The notes beneath the pieces were generated by a model, which saw nothing but the letters and a program-made list of their open reading frames with translations, had not been told where the DNA came from and ran no database searches. From positions 9,276,026 through 9,340,025 of the forward strand of contig LR990061.1 in assembly GCA_905147135.1 (NCBI GenBank): a stretch of 64,000 nucleotides of DNA. The letters run 5' to 3'. Both the position numbers and the translations under genes were made by a program. This DNA comes from Blastobasis lacticolella. Its lineage: Eukaryota; Arthropoda; Insecta; Lepidoptera; Blastobasidae. Each line of letters begins with the position of its first letter. The stretch's first letter is position 1. Shown piece by piece: positions 33,207-44,049 of the stretch.

Positions 33207-33576
33207 AGGTTTAAGAGAGAAAAGATAATAAACATTTCATCCGCAATATTAGCGACGACTGATTACAATGAAGGCGTTCTGTCATTGGCAACGGACGATC
33301 GACCATGGTTGTGCATCGGGCGGTTTTGAGGTCCCCTATTGGTCTGCTACTACACTTGCAACGATGAATTTCTGTCAAACTGAGTACTTCTGCTGTCCAG
33401 TGGCGCCCTCAAATTTTTGCGAACGGGTTTTTACATGCGTACGACCCGCCACAAGGTGAAGTACGTTTCAATTGAAAAAGACGAAAGTTGAGCACGATAA
33501 CGGTAAGTATTATCCACAGAAATTGAAATAAATTGACATATTTAATGTATAATTAACGTAAATCATGATAAAACGT

Positions 33577-33772
33577 ACAAATTCAGGCGACTAAATGGTT
33601 ACCACGATCCAATCTGGTCAGGTTACCCTGGTAGCAAGATCACGGAGGTCAGATGGTAGTCCCTCCACTGTAATTATCTGATGTGCCAAATCCTAGATCA
33701 TGATCAAGGCGGATCCCGTGCGTGAGCGAGAGCACAACTGGGACATTAACCCCATGATAATGAATGTATATA
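33577..33772 (+). mobile_element. SINE family A, distal half
   Basis: ACCACGATCCAATCTGGTCA, GGTTACCCTGGTAGCAAGAT, TCCCTCCACTGTAATTATCT, AATCCTAGATCATGATCAAG, GGACATTAACCCCATGATAA. Head missing. Confidence 0.7.
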
Positions 33773-34572
33773 ATACACAGAAATCTATTAAAAAAAATAT
33801 TTACTCACAGAAATATTTATTTAAAAATACCTAAATTAATTGATTTTTCAGTGGATAATACTTAGGTACCGTACTCTACTTTTGTCTGTTTGTATTTTAA
33901 GCAGTTACGACAGCCTGAGTTGCCGCCGTAGAAACCTTTTCATACCTTTTTCTTCAAAAAAACCTTTCCAGGAACCTCATTCCAAAATACTTAAAATTGT
34001 GAAACAGCCCCGATACCGACAAACCAAATGAGTGCCTGTCCCCAGAGACAAGCTTACGACAAAAAGCGATTTCTTTTGTAGACACAGCATCTAGGACAGA
34101 AAATCGCAGTCTGCGCTTCGCTTTGATGTTTATACAGCGATGGGCGGCGCTTTTGATGCACTTATGTTGCGTGCGATTGTTTGACATGACAAACCATTTA
34201 CCTACGTTTATGAGTACTTTTGACCTATTGTTATTTTTTATTTTATTTTAGTTTATTTGAAGAAACAAACAATTACACAATCTATTTTAACTACAATAGA
34301 TACATTGTACATAATTTACTTATTGCGTAACCAACACCGTTTCCCACAGATAGGAAAAACAAAATTCAGAGCACAATCAAGTATACCCACTTTAACTCTA
34401 ACGCTTTACACAAAGTTTTATACAAAATGAGAGTTACTTTATTAATCTTAGACTGCACCAACTATGTCTATATTTTGTAATTTCTGGATAATTTTATCCC
34501 TAAATATATTTGCTGAACTAGTAAAAATGTCAATGTCGTTATATAGTACGTTATATATATAAGTAATAGAGA

Positions 34573-34912
34573 TCCCGGAGCGTCGGTGGCCTAATGGTTA
34601 AGGGGTCTGACTCGTACTCCGAGGTATTGGGTTCGACTGCAGTGCCGCCGACCAATGACTCTTTTCTGAGTTATGTACATTAGTTGAACACTAATCGATG
34701 CTCTTACGGTAAGGGTGAAAAACATCGTGATGAAACTTGCACATCCAGGCGACTGAATGTGTAACCATGACTCAATGTGGTCGAGTTCCCCTGATAACAG
34801 GGTCACGGAGGTCACTGTAATTACCTGATCTGCCAAATCCTGGAGGTCAAGGCGGACCCCGGGCCCTTTATGCGAGAACACAAGCGGGGCATTAACGCTA
34901 GGATGATTATTT
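34573..34912 (+). mobile_element. SINE family A (tRNA-derived), full-length copy
   Basis: It starts at GGAGCGTCGGTGGCCTAATG with A box TGGCCTAATGGTTAAGG and B box GGGTTCGACTGC. The body runs through TATGTACATTAGTTGAACAC, CGATGCTCTTACGGTAAGGG and CATCGTGATGAAACTTGCAC. The tail GGGGCATTAACGCTAGGATG, ATTATTT closes it at about 340 bp. This is the reference copy used here for the family. Confidence 0.85.
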
Positions 34913-35461
34913 TACTTGCGATCCGACCCGACTACGCACTGGTGCCATGTTCTGGGAGGTTCTCTATTATAATTTGCATGTATTATACATATAAACTTTC
35001 CAGAAGAAATTCTCTTAATTAAAGTTATACACAGACAGATGCGGAAAGCGATTCTATAACAAGCTTTCATTCAGTTTCACTTGTGCACCACATGTCTGTT
35101 CGTAATAAAATTTTGCAAGTTAAATTCGACCCATTTCCCGGTTTCCGATTGAGCTGAAATTTCGCAGACAAGTCCGGTGACAATGCAGTGTTATGATACC
35201 GTCAAGCTGATCTGATGATGGAGACAGAGGGTGGCCATAGGAACTCTTGAACTACGCATGGTTAACCCATCAATATTGGGCTCGTTGATATATAACTTGC
35301 ATTTATAAATAATAAAAGTAATGAAATTTTAAAAATCGGGTAGTTTTTTTGTTTACTCATTTCAAACGAACAAATCTCTTTGTTAAAATATTAGTAAATA
35401 GATTACCGACCGGCCTGGACCTCGAATCCGCTAATTGACTAATGACTCGATCGTAGTGTAA
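34913..35461. other. Non-coding; no feature recognised
   Basis: AT-rich with a short segment (35130-35240) resembling a worn LINE or SINE tail (GAGCTGAAATTTCGCAGACA). Nothing further can be supported. Confidence 0.4.
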
Positions 35462-35879
35462 TGAGGAGTTTTCCAATAGGTAAGTATCTTAAGCATTCCT
35501 AACCACTCACTAGATGGCGCCCCGACAATTTTGGTAATTGACAATCGCTTGAAATAGGTTTTTAGCAAGCAGGATATAAACACTGAGTACGTTGTATTGG
35601 ATAATATTGTATTTGTCAATAGTTTTCAACCATTTTAGAGGTTGTAATAATAATGGAACATAGTGCTAACTTCTATAAATATTTATTTTTACACTTCGTT
35701 CAACCTTTAACAGTTATGTTTATATTAATAAACATTTTATTTTTAAGTTTAGTATTAGTGGGCTGCATGAAATCACTGCCACCATCATACAGATTATAAA
35801 AAGATTACCAAAATTGTAGGAGCGCCATCTATTGATGCTTTTTGAAACCAACTATCTATACCTCCTGGAAAACTCCTCA
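35462..35879 (-). mobile_element. MITE family F, copy 2, inverted to copy 1
   Basis: 418 bp, TGAGGAGTTTTCCAATAGGT … CTCCTGGAAAACTCCTCA. It aligns to the reverse complement of 27986-28399 throughout, including GATGGCGCCCCGACAATTTT and GCATGAAATCACTGCCACCA, with few changes. Confidence 0.85.
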
Positions 35880-36014
35880 TTGAATCGCAATCCCAGCTGG
35901 CAGATTGACACGTTTCTGGTATTCTGCTACTATGAAATGACTAATCACATTCGATTGGCCTTCGATTGGTGTTACTTACAGGGCAACAGAATTATCTAAT
36001 ATTATTTATCTGTG

Positions 36015-36172
36015 GCCCGGCTCAAGCTTGGACCCTGGTAATGCCAAGTCAAGTAGTCACTCCTTGACCCAGGTCCAGTCTTTACTCGGTTCCAGGCTTG
36101 ACCCGGATCAAGGTTTAGTTGTTTGACCTGGGGCTTGACCAGGGTCCAGGCCTGACCCTGGTCAAGGGTAGA
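36015..36172. repeat. Degenerate minisatellite of a CTTGACC/CCTGG motif
   Basis: Repeats of a short unit akin to CTTGACCCTGGTCCAGG, many partly self-complementary (e.g. CTTGACCAGGGTCCAGG, GACCCTGGTCAAGG). About ten imperfect units of 10-20 bp with no fixed phase. Confidence 0.65.
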
Positions 36173-36346
36173 TATGTGGCATTGTATGCACGCGAGCGGC
36201 TCGCGCGCACTAAGGAAGCATTGCGTGAGTTCGAAGCGCACTACACAGATCAACAGGAGAATACCGTTTTATTACACAATCGAATCGAGCTACGATTGTA
36301 ATACCAATCGAAATCCAATCGAATGTAATTGGTCTTTTATCAGTAG

Positions 36347-36562
36347 ATAACACGCCACGCCGCTCTCGCGCCCAATATTTTTGTAATCATTATTACTTAG
36401 GTCGTAGCCGTGGCGTAGGTACACAATTGATAAATTATTCATCTCAATTTTTAAATTTGTATTAAAATCTGTCAAATTTTATAGCTATGCTAACACGCCA
36501 CGCCCCAGTTTGTCATCGCGACAAGCTCGGCGTGACGTCGGCGGTAGCGTGGCGTGTTTTGT
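36347..36562. repeat. GC-rich inverted repeats around ACACGCCACGC
   Basis: AACACGCCACGCC occurs at about 36349 and 36491, and its inverse GCGTGGCGTGTT at about 36548. The rest is AT-rich. Looks like a worn short MITE. A further GGAGACGCCACGCTTCG is at about 36605. Confidence 0.5.
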
Positions 36563-37023
36563 GTGACACCTTCCATATATTTTAATTATAAAGAAGCACG
36601 CCAAGGAGACGCCACGCTTCGACACGTCGTTTGACCGTCTGACCCATAGAAAAACAAATAAGTAGTTAGAAAAGCTAAGTAGGCGGTGCAGTCGCGCCAC
36701 AACTATGCGCTAATGGGTTAATTTCGCGCGAACGCGCCGTCAGCCTCTTGCAGAATTCAACGGAGTGCGCATCGATAAAAGCTGTGCCTTTAATGTTAAA
36801 AATATTCCATCTTGCGCAATAGTTAATTGCGAGCAAGAAGCTAACAGACTTCTAAAACAAAAGGAGTGATTTCATTTCGGTGAAATCCACTAAGTCTAAA
36901 AACCTTGTATTTATCAATATTTTACGAAAAATATTCACCCGCGCTCAAGGACACCTTGCGCCGAATGCTGTGCAGTGTGCACATGAACCGACCTTATCGA
37001 TAAATTATTTTGTTTATCGATAT

Positions 37024-37059
37024 AATATATTTGTAGAATTACTATTCTACAAATATATT
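37024..37059. repeat. Perfect 16-bp stem, 4-nt loop hairpin
   Basis: AATATATTTGTAGAAT, loop TACT, then ATTCTACAAATATATT. AT-rich, 135 bp before the RTE left end. Confidence 0.8.
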
Positions 37060-37585
37060 CTACTGAATTGACAACAAAAAAGGAGAAGATTCTTATTTCG
37101 ATTGAATGTTCTTTTATTGTAGGTACGTGTGTTCCTTGAAATTTTAATCAATTGCGGACCGATTTTGATATTAGTTTTTAGTTGGGGCACAGCAGGGGCA
37201 CGGGTTTAGGTATAGAGGAGGGCGCTGCGGTGCTCTAGTTAATATCGGCTCACGGTTGTTTGTTCAAATTAAAATATATAAAGTGATAAATACGTAATAA
37301 AAATCAATCAGCAGTGAACAATAAGTGCTAAATTGGTTATATAAGTGTTGTCACCAGCAAGTTTGCAAGAATAAAGAAGAAATAACACAAAATCGGACCA
37401 AACTAATTTCAACAAAGTTAAGTGGTACTCAAAAAACCCCGACGGAAATACATTAAAGGGACAGCTAAAAAAGGTCAGGATAACAAGTAAATAATTAGAC
37501 AACTTCACAAACTATTGAATTTATTTGAATTGTTATTTATAACCTCAACGTTAGCAAGTCATCAAAAGAAAATATTTAAATCAGC

Positions 37586-37881
37586 GCCATCTTGTGTCGA
37601 TTGTCGAAACGGATAAATTGCTATCTAAACTAAACAAGGTAGACTGGAACACTGACCCTGTTATACCAACACCGCTACTCTACGATAGAGGGCAGCACTG
37701 GGTAACCATATCTATCCGCTGATTACTGATACCGCCATCTGGTGTCGATTGTCGGTGCTAAGAACTTACTCGCTAGGGTAAACTGGTATTTTACATTGAA
37801 CCTGTTCTGCCAACACTGCTACTCAATAATAGAGGGCAGTGCAAGGTAAAGAGTAACTTAATATTGGTGCTGATTACTGAG
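37586..37881 (+). repeat. Two about 148-bp tandem units in the LINE 5' UTR
   Basis: Unit 1 starts GCCATCTTGTGTCGATTGTC (37586) and unit 2 GCCATCTGGTGTCGATTGTC (37734). Both share AACACTGcTACTC-type, ATAGAGGGCAG and GCTGATTACTGA blocks but differ between them. The array ends just before the ORF1 start codon at 37906. In some LINEs such monomers carry the promoter; that role is inferred. Confidence 0.7.
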
Positions 37882-37905
37882 ACGACTAGCTACTCAAAAT
37901 AAAAC

Positions 37906-38710
37906 ATGGAAAACATGATGGAAATTTTAAAACAAATTCAAAGCGACATAAAAGTGCAAAAGGAGGAAATGAGAAATATGGAAAGTAACATAACCACCAC
38001 AATAAATAAAAATATTGATGAAAAATTTAGCCTAATGGAAATAAAAACTGATCAATTAGAGAAAAAAGTAAATGAACAACAAGTCTGCATAGATCGATTG
38101 GAAAAACAATTAAAGAAAAAGAATGTTATATTTTTCGGAGTCGAAGAACTAGAGCATACTCTAGAAGAACTTATGAATATGATTTTAAATGTTATTAATA
38201 CAAAAATGGGAATTAGCTGCCAGGAAGGAGAGATAGAAGATATACGAAGATTGGGCCGGAAGGGTGAAAAAGTAAGACCAGTAGTAATAACACTAACAAC
38301 TGTAAGGCGAAAATTTGAGATCCTAAGTAAAAATAAATAATTGGATAAGTATAAAATGTACGCCAAAGAAGACTACCCTCAAAGTGTGCTACAAAGACGT
38401 AAAGAACTTCAGGAAGAAGTGAAAAAGGAGCGAGCACAAGGGAAGAACGTAGTTCTTCGCTATGATAAATTGGTGACACTCAAAGAATAAGTCTCAAACA
38501 ACAAAGTAGGATCAAGGCAACAAAAGCGCAATCTATCAGAATCCCCTAAAGAAGGAGAAAACTACTGCCCAAACGAGATAGGACAGAAAAAGACTAACCA
38601 AATGCCAAAGACAAATAAATCCAACTACATAACATCCTATTTGAATAAATCTGGCAACAGTGACACATCTTCATATAGAGATACCGCCCCGATTCAAAAC
38701 ACTACAAACT
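37906..38710 (+). pseudogene. LINE ORF1 (coiled-coil nucleic-acid-binding protein)
   Basis: The first 144 codons (to a TAA at 38338) hold a heptad-rich coiled coil (EILKQIQSDIKVQKEEMRN to VCIDRLEKQLKKKNVIFFG), then IEDIRRLGRKGEKVRPVVI as in an L1 ORF1p-type RRM. Past the stop the same frame goes on, MYAKEDYPQSVLQRRKEL and NVVLRYDKLVTL, the usual C-terminal domain, to another stop at 38488. A basic tail then runs to 38710. Two nonsense changes truncate it. Starts at ATG 37906, 25 bp after the 5' monomers. In such elements this protein packages the RNA. Confidence 0.75.
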
Positions 38711-41564
38711 AGCAATTAAAAACAGCCCCTCCACCTCCCCCAATACGGCTTGTCCCTGCGGGGGATGTAGACTACAACCCTCTATGCAAAGAAACTTACT
38801 ACATTGCGACATTCAATGTACGCTCGCTATTATCAGAAGTCAGAATGATTGAGTTAGAACACGCTCTATCAAACATCAAGTGGGATATTATAGGAATTTC
38901 GGAAGTCAGAAGGAAGGGATGTTATGTTGAGGACAGAGGGAACTACATTTTTCACGGTTATGGTGAAACGAAAGGGGAAAAAGGCATAGGATTTTTAGTA
39001 AGAAAACAGAGAAACTTGCATGTTGAAGATTTCATACCAATTAGCGAAAGAGTAGCTATTTTAAAAGTGAAATTACATCTGCAAACTTACTCTCTTATAC
39101 AAGTCTACGCACCCACAGAAAAGGCTCCCGATGAAGAAATAGAAATGTTTTATGACTCATTACAAGGGGCAATAGATAAATGCAGCAAAAACGTAATTTG
39201 TATGGGTGATATAAATGCAAAAATCGGACAAATGCCGGAGAAAAGCACACATATACTGGGAAAATACGGATATGGGAGTAGAAATGGTAGAGGAGAAATG
39301 TTCATCAACTTCTGTCAACAGCATAATTTATCAATTATGAACACAAAATTTAATAAACCTTTAAAAATGAGATGGACATGGGAATCCCCAGACGGAGTTA
39401 CGAAAAACCAAATAGACTATTTCACTTCAAATACCCCTAGAATTGTGGAAGATGTTAGCGTACTCAATAACTTACCCTTCCCGAGCGATCAACGCCTGGT
39501 CAGAGCAAAAGTGAACATAAGAACACGGAAACCGTCAAGAAAATGTTACGACCAAAATTCATGCATGAAAATGAACATCACAAAAACGCTAGACGGTCTA
39601 ACTGGAACTCTACCTACCATCAACTACGACAAATCAGTGCAAGAACTATACGACAATATTGAAGAAATAATAAAAAACTGCTGCAGGAATACCAAGGAGA
39701 AAGTAAAAGAACATAGAAGAAATGCTATAATATCAGATGACATAACGGAACAAATACATTACAGGCAACAACTAAAAAATAAAGAAAACAAAACTAAGGA
39801 AGAAAAAAGAAAACTCAGTATGCTATATAGAACCATAAACAAAAAAATCAAAACGAATATGGAAAATTACAGACTCTCTACAATGAGTCATTATTTGGAA
39901 AAAACAGGAGGCAACAAGGCTTACAAAAAAATTAATAACATGAAACCAATGATGACCCAACTTAAATCTACCTCTGATTCCACCGTTACCAGTCGTAAGG
40001 AACTTTTGGATGTGGCCACTAAGTTCTATAAGAAGCTATACCAAAACACCGAAATTCTACAGTCAGAGACTGCACCCAGAAATACAGATAGCGTACCACC
40101 ATTCACCGAGAGCGAGATAGAGTACTCAATAAAAAAGCTAAAATCTGAAAAAAGTCCCGGACCCGACGGAATTACTAATGACTTGATTATCGCAGGAAGA
40201 GAGGCCCTCATAAAACCTATAACAATGTTATTTAATAAAATCCTGGAAAAGAAAGATATTCCAAAGCAATGGACGATTGCTGAAATAACGTTGCTATATA
40301 AAAAAGGAGACGCAAAACAAATTACCAATTACAGACCAATTAGCCTTATGTCTTCACTCTACAAACTTTTCTCCTCGTCCCTCCTACGACGCATTACAAG
40401 AGTGGTGGACGAAAATCAACCGGTGGATCAGGCTGGCTTCAGGAGTGGGTTCTCTACTGTCGATCATATTCATACATTGAAAAATATTATAGTAAAATAT
40501 AACGAACACGGGAAGACGCTCTACATCGGATTTGTGGATTACTCTAAGGCCTTCGACTCTGTTTCGCACTGCTCTATATGGAATGCCTTGGCGGAGCAAG
40601 GAGTGAACGCTACCTACATCGATATTATTAAAAACATTTACAAAAATGGGGTTTCTAGAATAAAGATGGAAACACCTGGACCATCCTTCAGAATAGAAAG
40701 AGGTGTAAGGCAGGGCGACCCATTATCGCCTAAATTATTTATATCTGTATTGGAGGGCGTTTTCAGGAGTTTGAACTGGAACCAAATTCGGCTGAAAATT
40801 CATGGAACCTACGTATCGGATTTAAGATTCGCTGACGATATTGTATTGTTGTCTGAGGATCCAATAGAACTGCAATACATGTTCGAATCACTGAACACAA
40901 ATAGCAAAGCTATAGGACTAGAAATAAACCGAGAAAAAACTAAAGTGATGACGAACAAAGAAAGAAAAGAAATCTGGCTGGAATCGACACCTTTGGAGTC
41001 TCTAACAGCACAGAAAATGAAATTAACCGTAGAATAGAAAACACCTGGAAAAAGTACTGGAGCATGAAGGAGCTATTCAAAAGTAATTTACAAACAACCC
41101 TGAAAACTAAAGCTATGAATATATGTTTACTTCCTTGCCTTACGTATGCGTGCCAGACCTGGACTATAACAAAGAAATCCATGAATAAAATAAAAACTTG
41201 TCAAAGAGGCATTGAAAGAAGCTATGTTGGTTTATAACTAAAGGATAAAGTAAAACACACGGAAATTAGACAGAAAACGAAAGCGAATGACGTGATGAAA
41301 CATGTAATGCTGCAAAAATGGCGTTGGGCTGGACATGTGCAAAGGACAAGAGACAAGCGATGGTCAAACATAGTGACTAATTGGTACCCCATAAATGTGA
41401 AACGTAAGCCTGGAAGACCGCATAAACGATGGAGCGACGACCTGATGAAAATTGCGGGGAAAACATGGAACAGACTTGCAATAGATCGCAAAAGATGGAA
41501 ATACATGGAGGAGGCTTTTACCGCACTAGGCGGTCCTTATATCGAGGCAAAAGAAAAAGATTAG
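38711..41564 (+). pseudogene. RTE-clade LINE ORF2: APE endonuclease and reverse transcriptase
   Basis: The main open frame is 38845-41037 (730 codons), but it extends in frame upstream to about 38711 and includes YYIATFNVRSLL, the start of the APE domain. APE blocks: IIGISEVRRKG, VYAPTEKAPDEE, MGDINAKIG, KNQIDYF and PSDQRLVRAKV; the last normally reads SDH, so the catalytic His is Gln. RT blocks: KSPGPDGITNDLI, NYRPISLMSS, AGFRSGFSTVDHI, VDYSKAFDSVSH, GVRQGDPLSPKLF and RFADDIVLLSE. A frameshift near 41010 and a stop at 41236 precede the tail MLQKWRWAGHVQRTRDKRW, RKPGRPHKRWSDDLMKIAG, the RTE signature. The protein nicks target DNA and reverse transcribes the LINE RNA. Confidence 0.9.
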
Positions 41565-41838
41565 AAATAAAGAAACAATCAAATAATACAACGAACACTA
41601 ACATTAATAAATCTATTAATAAGAACTATTAGAAAGAAAAAATAATTTTATCTACAATTTAAATATTTACTAATGACATACTAAATTAAATAAATAATTT
41701 AATCTAGATTTATTAAAAAGTAAATAAATAAATATATTTAACACTTTGTGTTGTCACTTCATGATGGAACTCCATTATTATGAATTAAATCACTTTTTGT
41801 ACACTAGTTCCACTTTATTATATAATTTTTATTAAATT

Positions 41839-41872
41839 GCAACCGGTTTCGAATTACTCATCTTCAGGCAAT
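41839..41872 (-). ncRNA. Hammerhead-like motif, left Penelope copy
   Basis: On the minus strand: GCCTGAAGATGAGTAATTCG then AAACCGG. It looks like a hammerhead ribozyme core (CTGAxGA … GAAA), with GAG/TTC as a very short stem II. Penelope-like elements are known to carry hammerhead motifs. A 3-nt change from CTGATGAG suggests it is degenerate. Confidence 0.4.
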
Positions 41873-42096
41873 TACTTTATATTTTGATTACAAGCTATAT
41901 GTAGGTACCGACAAATAATAATTTAAAGTTGATGTGGGTACCGACAGTATACAATAATGTTAGGATGTCACAGTGCAGAGAAATGTACAGTATGTCAACA
42001 TAATACAAATTACAAGTAGTCAAAATTTTTTAAGGTATGTCAATTGTTATACATTTAAGTAAATGGCAAAAAAATATAAATTATATCGAAGGTATG

Positions 42097-43051
42097 TCAC
42101 TTAAAATAATTTAAAATAGGTGATGTCGATAAGGAAATTTGGTCATTAATTATATTATCTTTCTTCATTCTGTTCACTTCTATAGCTTCTAGTCCATCTA
42201 GTCTACGTCCTTTCCCAGCTATATGAAGGTATTTTATGCCATTATCTGGGTTAAAAATATGGTTTTCTTTATTAAGGTGTTCCGCAAAGGTCGAGGTTTG
42301 TGTATTTTTTCTCCAGCTAGCTATATGTTCTTTGATTCTTGTTTTAAACTTCCTTCCTGTTTGACCTATGTATATTTTAGCACACGTGTCACATGTCAGA
42401 CTATAAATTCCACTTTGATTTTCAATGGGTATTTTATCCTTATTGTTGCAAATCAAGGACCCCAGCGATTTTATGCTATAAAATGCAGTGTTTTGCTGAT
42501 CGCTATTGCAAATTTTCCTCAATTTGTGTGTGATAGGTCCAACATAGGGAATTGTTGCCCATCTTTTTGTAGGTTTGTTAATTTCTAAAGCCGCGGGTGC
42601 CAACATTTTCCTAGTTATTACTCTTTGCTTGCGTATGAGAATATTGTTTATTAGTTTTTTGGAGTAGCCATTGTTTATTGCTATCCGTTCTATAGTTTTC
42701 AACTCCTTAGTAAAGTTTTCTCGACTCATTGGTACACTTAATAATCTATGGATAAACGCGTGGAAAGCCGCATGTTTATGACTGTCTGGATGCCGGGATG
42801 TGGCGTGTATAATATTATCGCTATATGTCTCTTTACGATATATTTTATATTCATGTTGATCGTTCGTGATGTCTATTGTAATGTCAAGAAAATTAATGGT
42901 TTTTCCACCAATTTCCATCGTCAGTTGAATATTAGGGTTCAAGGAATTCATAAAATCTAATACACTGTTTAGGTCGTTATCATTTCCAGTCCACAGACAC
43001 AATATATCATCGACATATCTGTACCAATATTGTATGTGTTCACGGAATCTC
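42097..43051 (-). pseudogene. Penelope-like element, left copy: RT end plus GIY-YIG
   Basis: Reading on the minus strand from about 43051: HIQYWYRYVDDILCLWTG, where YVDD is the RT catalytic block; GKTINFLDITIDI; CNNKDKIPIENQSGIYSLTC, CAKIYIGQTGRKFKTRIKEH, the GIY-YIG nuclease; and the end SPILNYFK. Penelope-like elements join such an RT to a GIY-YIG nuclease. The 5' half is missing. The open frame annotated to 43140 begins in the antisense of the other copy, so its first about 30 residues are not Penelope protein. Nested in the 3' UTR of the RTE LINE. Confidence 0.9.
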
Positions 43052-43055
43052 GTAA

Positions 43056-43791
43056 AGAGACATATAGCGATAATATTATACACGCCACATCCCGGCATCC
43101 AGACAGTCATAAACATGCGGCTTTCCACGCGTTTATCCATAGATTATTAAGTGTACCAATGAGTCGAGAAAACTTTACTAAGGAGTTGAAAACTATAGAA
43201 CGGATAGCAATAAACAATGGCTACTCCAAAAAACTAATAAACAATATTCTCATACGCAAGCAAAGAGTAATAACTAGGAAAATGTTGGCACCCGCGGCTT
43301 TAGAAATTAACAAACCTACAAAAAGATGGGCAACAATTCCCTATGTTGGACCTATCACACACAAATTGAGGAAAATTTGCAATAGCGATCAGCAAAACAC
43401 TGCATTTTATAGCATAAAATCGCTGGGGTCCTTGATTTGCAACAATAAGGATAAAATACCCATTGAAAATCAAAGTGGAATTTATAGTCTGACATGTGAC
43501 ACGTGTGCTAAAATATACATAGGTCAAACAGGAAGGAAGTTTAAAACAAGAATCAAAGAACATATAGCTAGCTGGAGAAAAAATACACAAACCTCGACCT
43601 TTGCGGAACACCTTAATAAAGAAAACCATATTTTTAACCCAGATAATGGCATAAAATACCTTCATATAGCTGGGAAAGGACGTAGACTAGATGGACTAGA
43701 AGCTATAGAAGTGAACAGAATGAAGAAAGATAATATAATTAATGACCAAATTTCCTTATCGACATCACCTATTTTAAATTATTTTAAGTGA
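43056..43791 (+). pseudogene. Penelope-like element, right copy: GIY-YIG end
   Basis: Identical to the left copy over the shared arm: KETYSDNIIHATSRHPDSHK, GIYSLTCDTCAKIYIGQTGR, ending SPILNYFK. It starts one loop length later than the left copy, so it lacks the YVDD block. The open frame starts at 43030 in the other copy's antisense. Head-to-head with it; neither can encode a full protein. Confidence 0.9.
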
Positions 43792-44015
43792 CATACCTTC
43801 GATATAATTTATATTTTTTGCCATTTACTTAAATGTATAACAATTGACATACCTTAAAAAATTTTGACTACTTGTAATTTGTATTATGTTGACATACTGT
43901 ACATTTCTCTGCACTGTGACATCCTAACATTATTGTATACTGTCGGTACCCACATCAACTTTAAATTATTATTTGTCGGTACCTACATATAGCTTGTAAT
44001 CAAAATATAAAGTAA

Positions 44016-44049
44016 TTGCCTGAAGATGAGTAATTCGAAACCGGTTGCA
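44016..44049 (+). ncRNA. Hammerhead-like motif, right Penelope copy
   Basis: Exact mirror of the motif at 41839-41872, in the 3' UTR of the right copy, 225 bp after the stop codon. Same caution: the core matches only loosely and no folding was done. Confidence 0.4.

Noticed and set aside
36480..36720. GC-rich segment considered as a CpG-type promoter of a gene
   Set aside because: The repeated ACACGCCACGC words in both orientations fit a worn MITE better; no adjacent gene start was found.
43030..43055. Start of the right-hand Penelope frame and, likewise, 43052-43140 of the left one
   Set aside because: These residues come from reading through the antisense of the partner copy and are not Penelope coding sequence.
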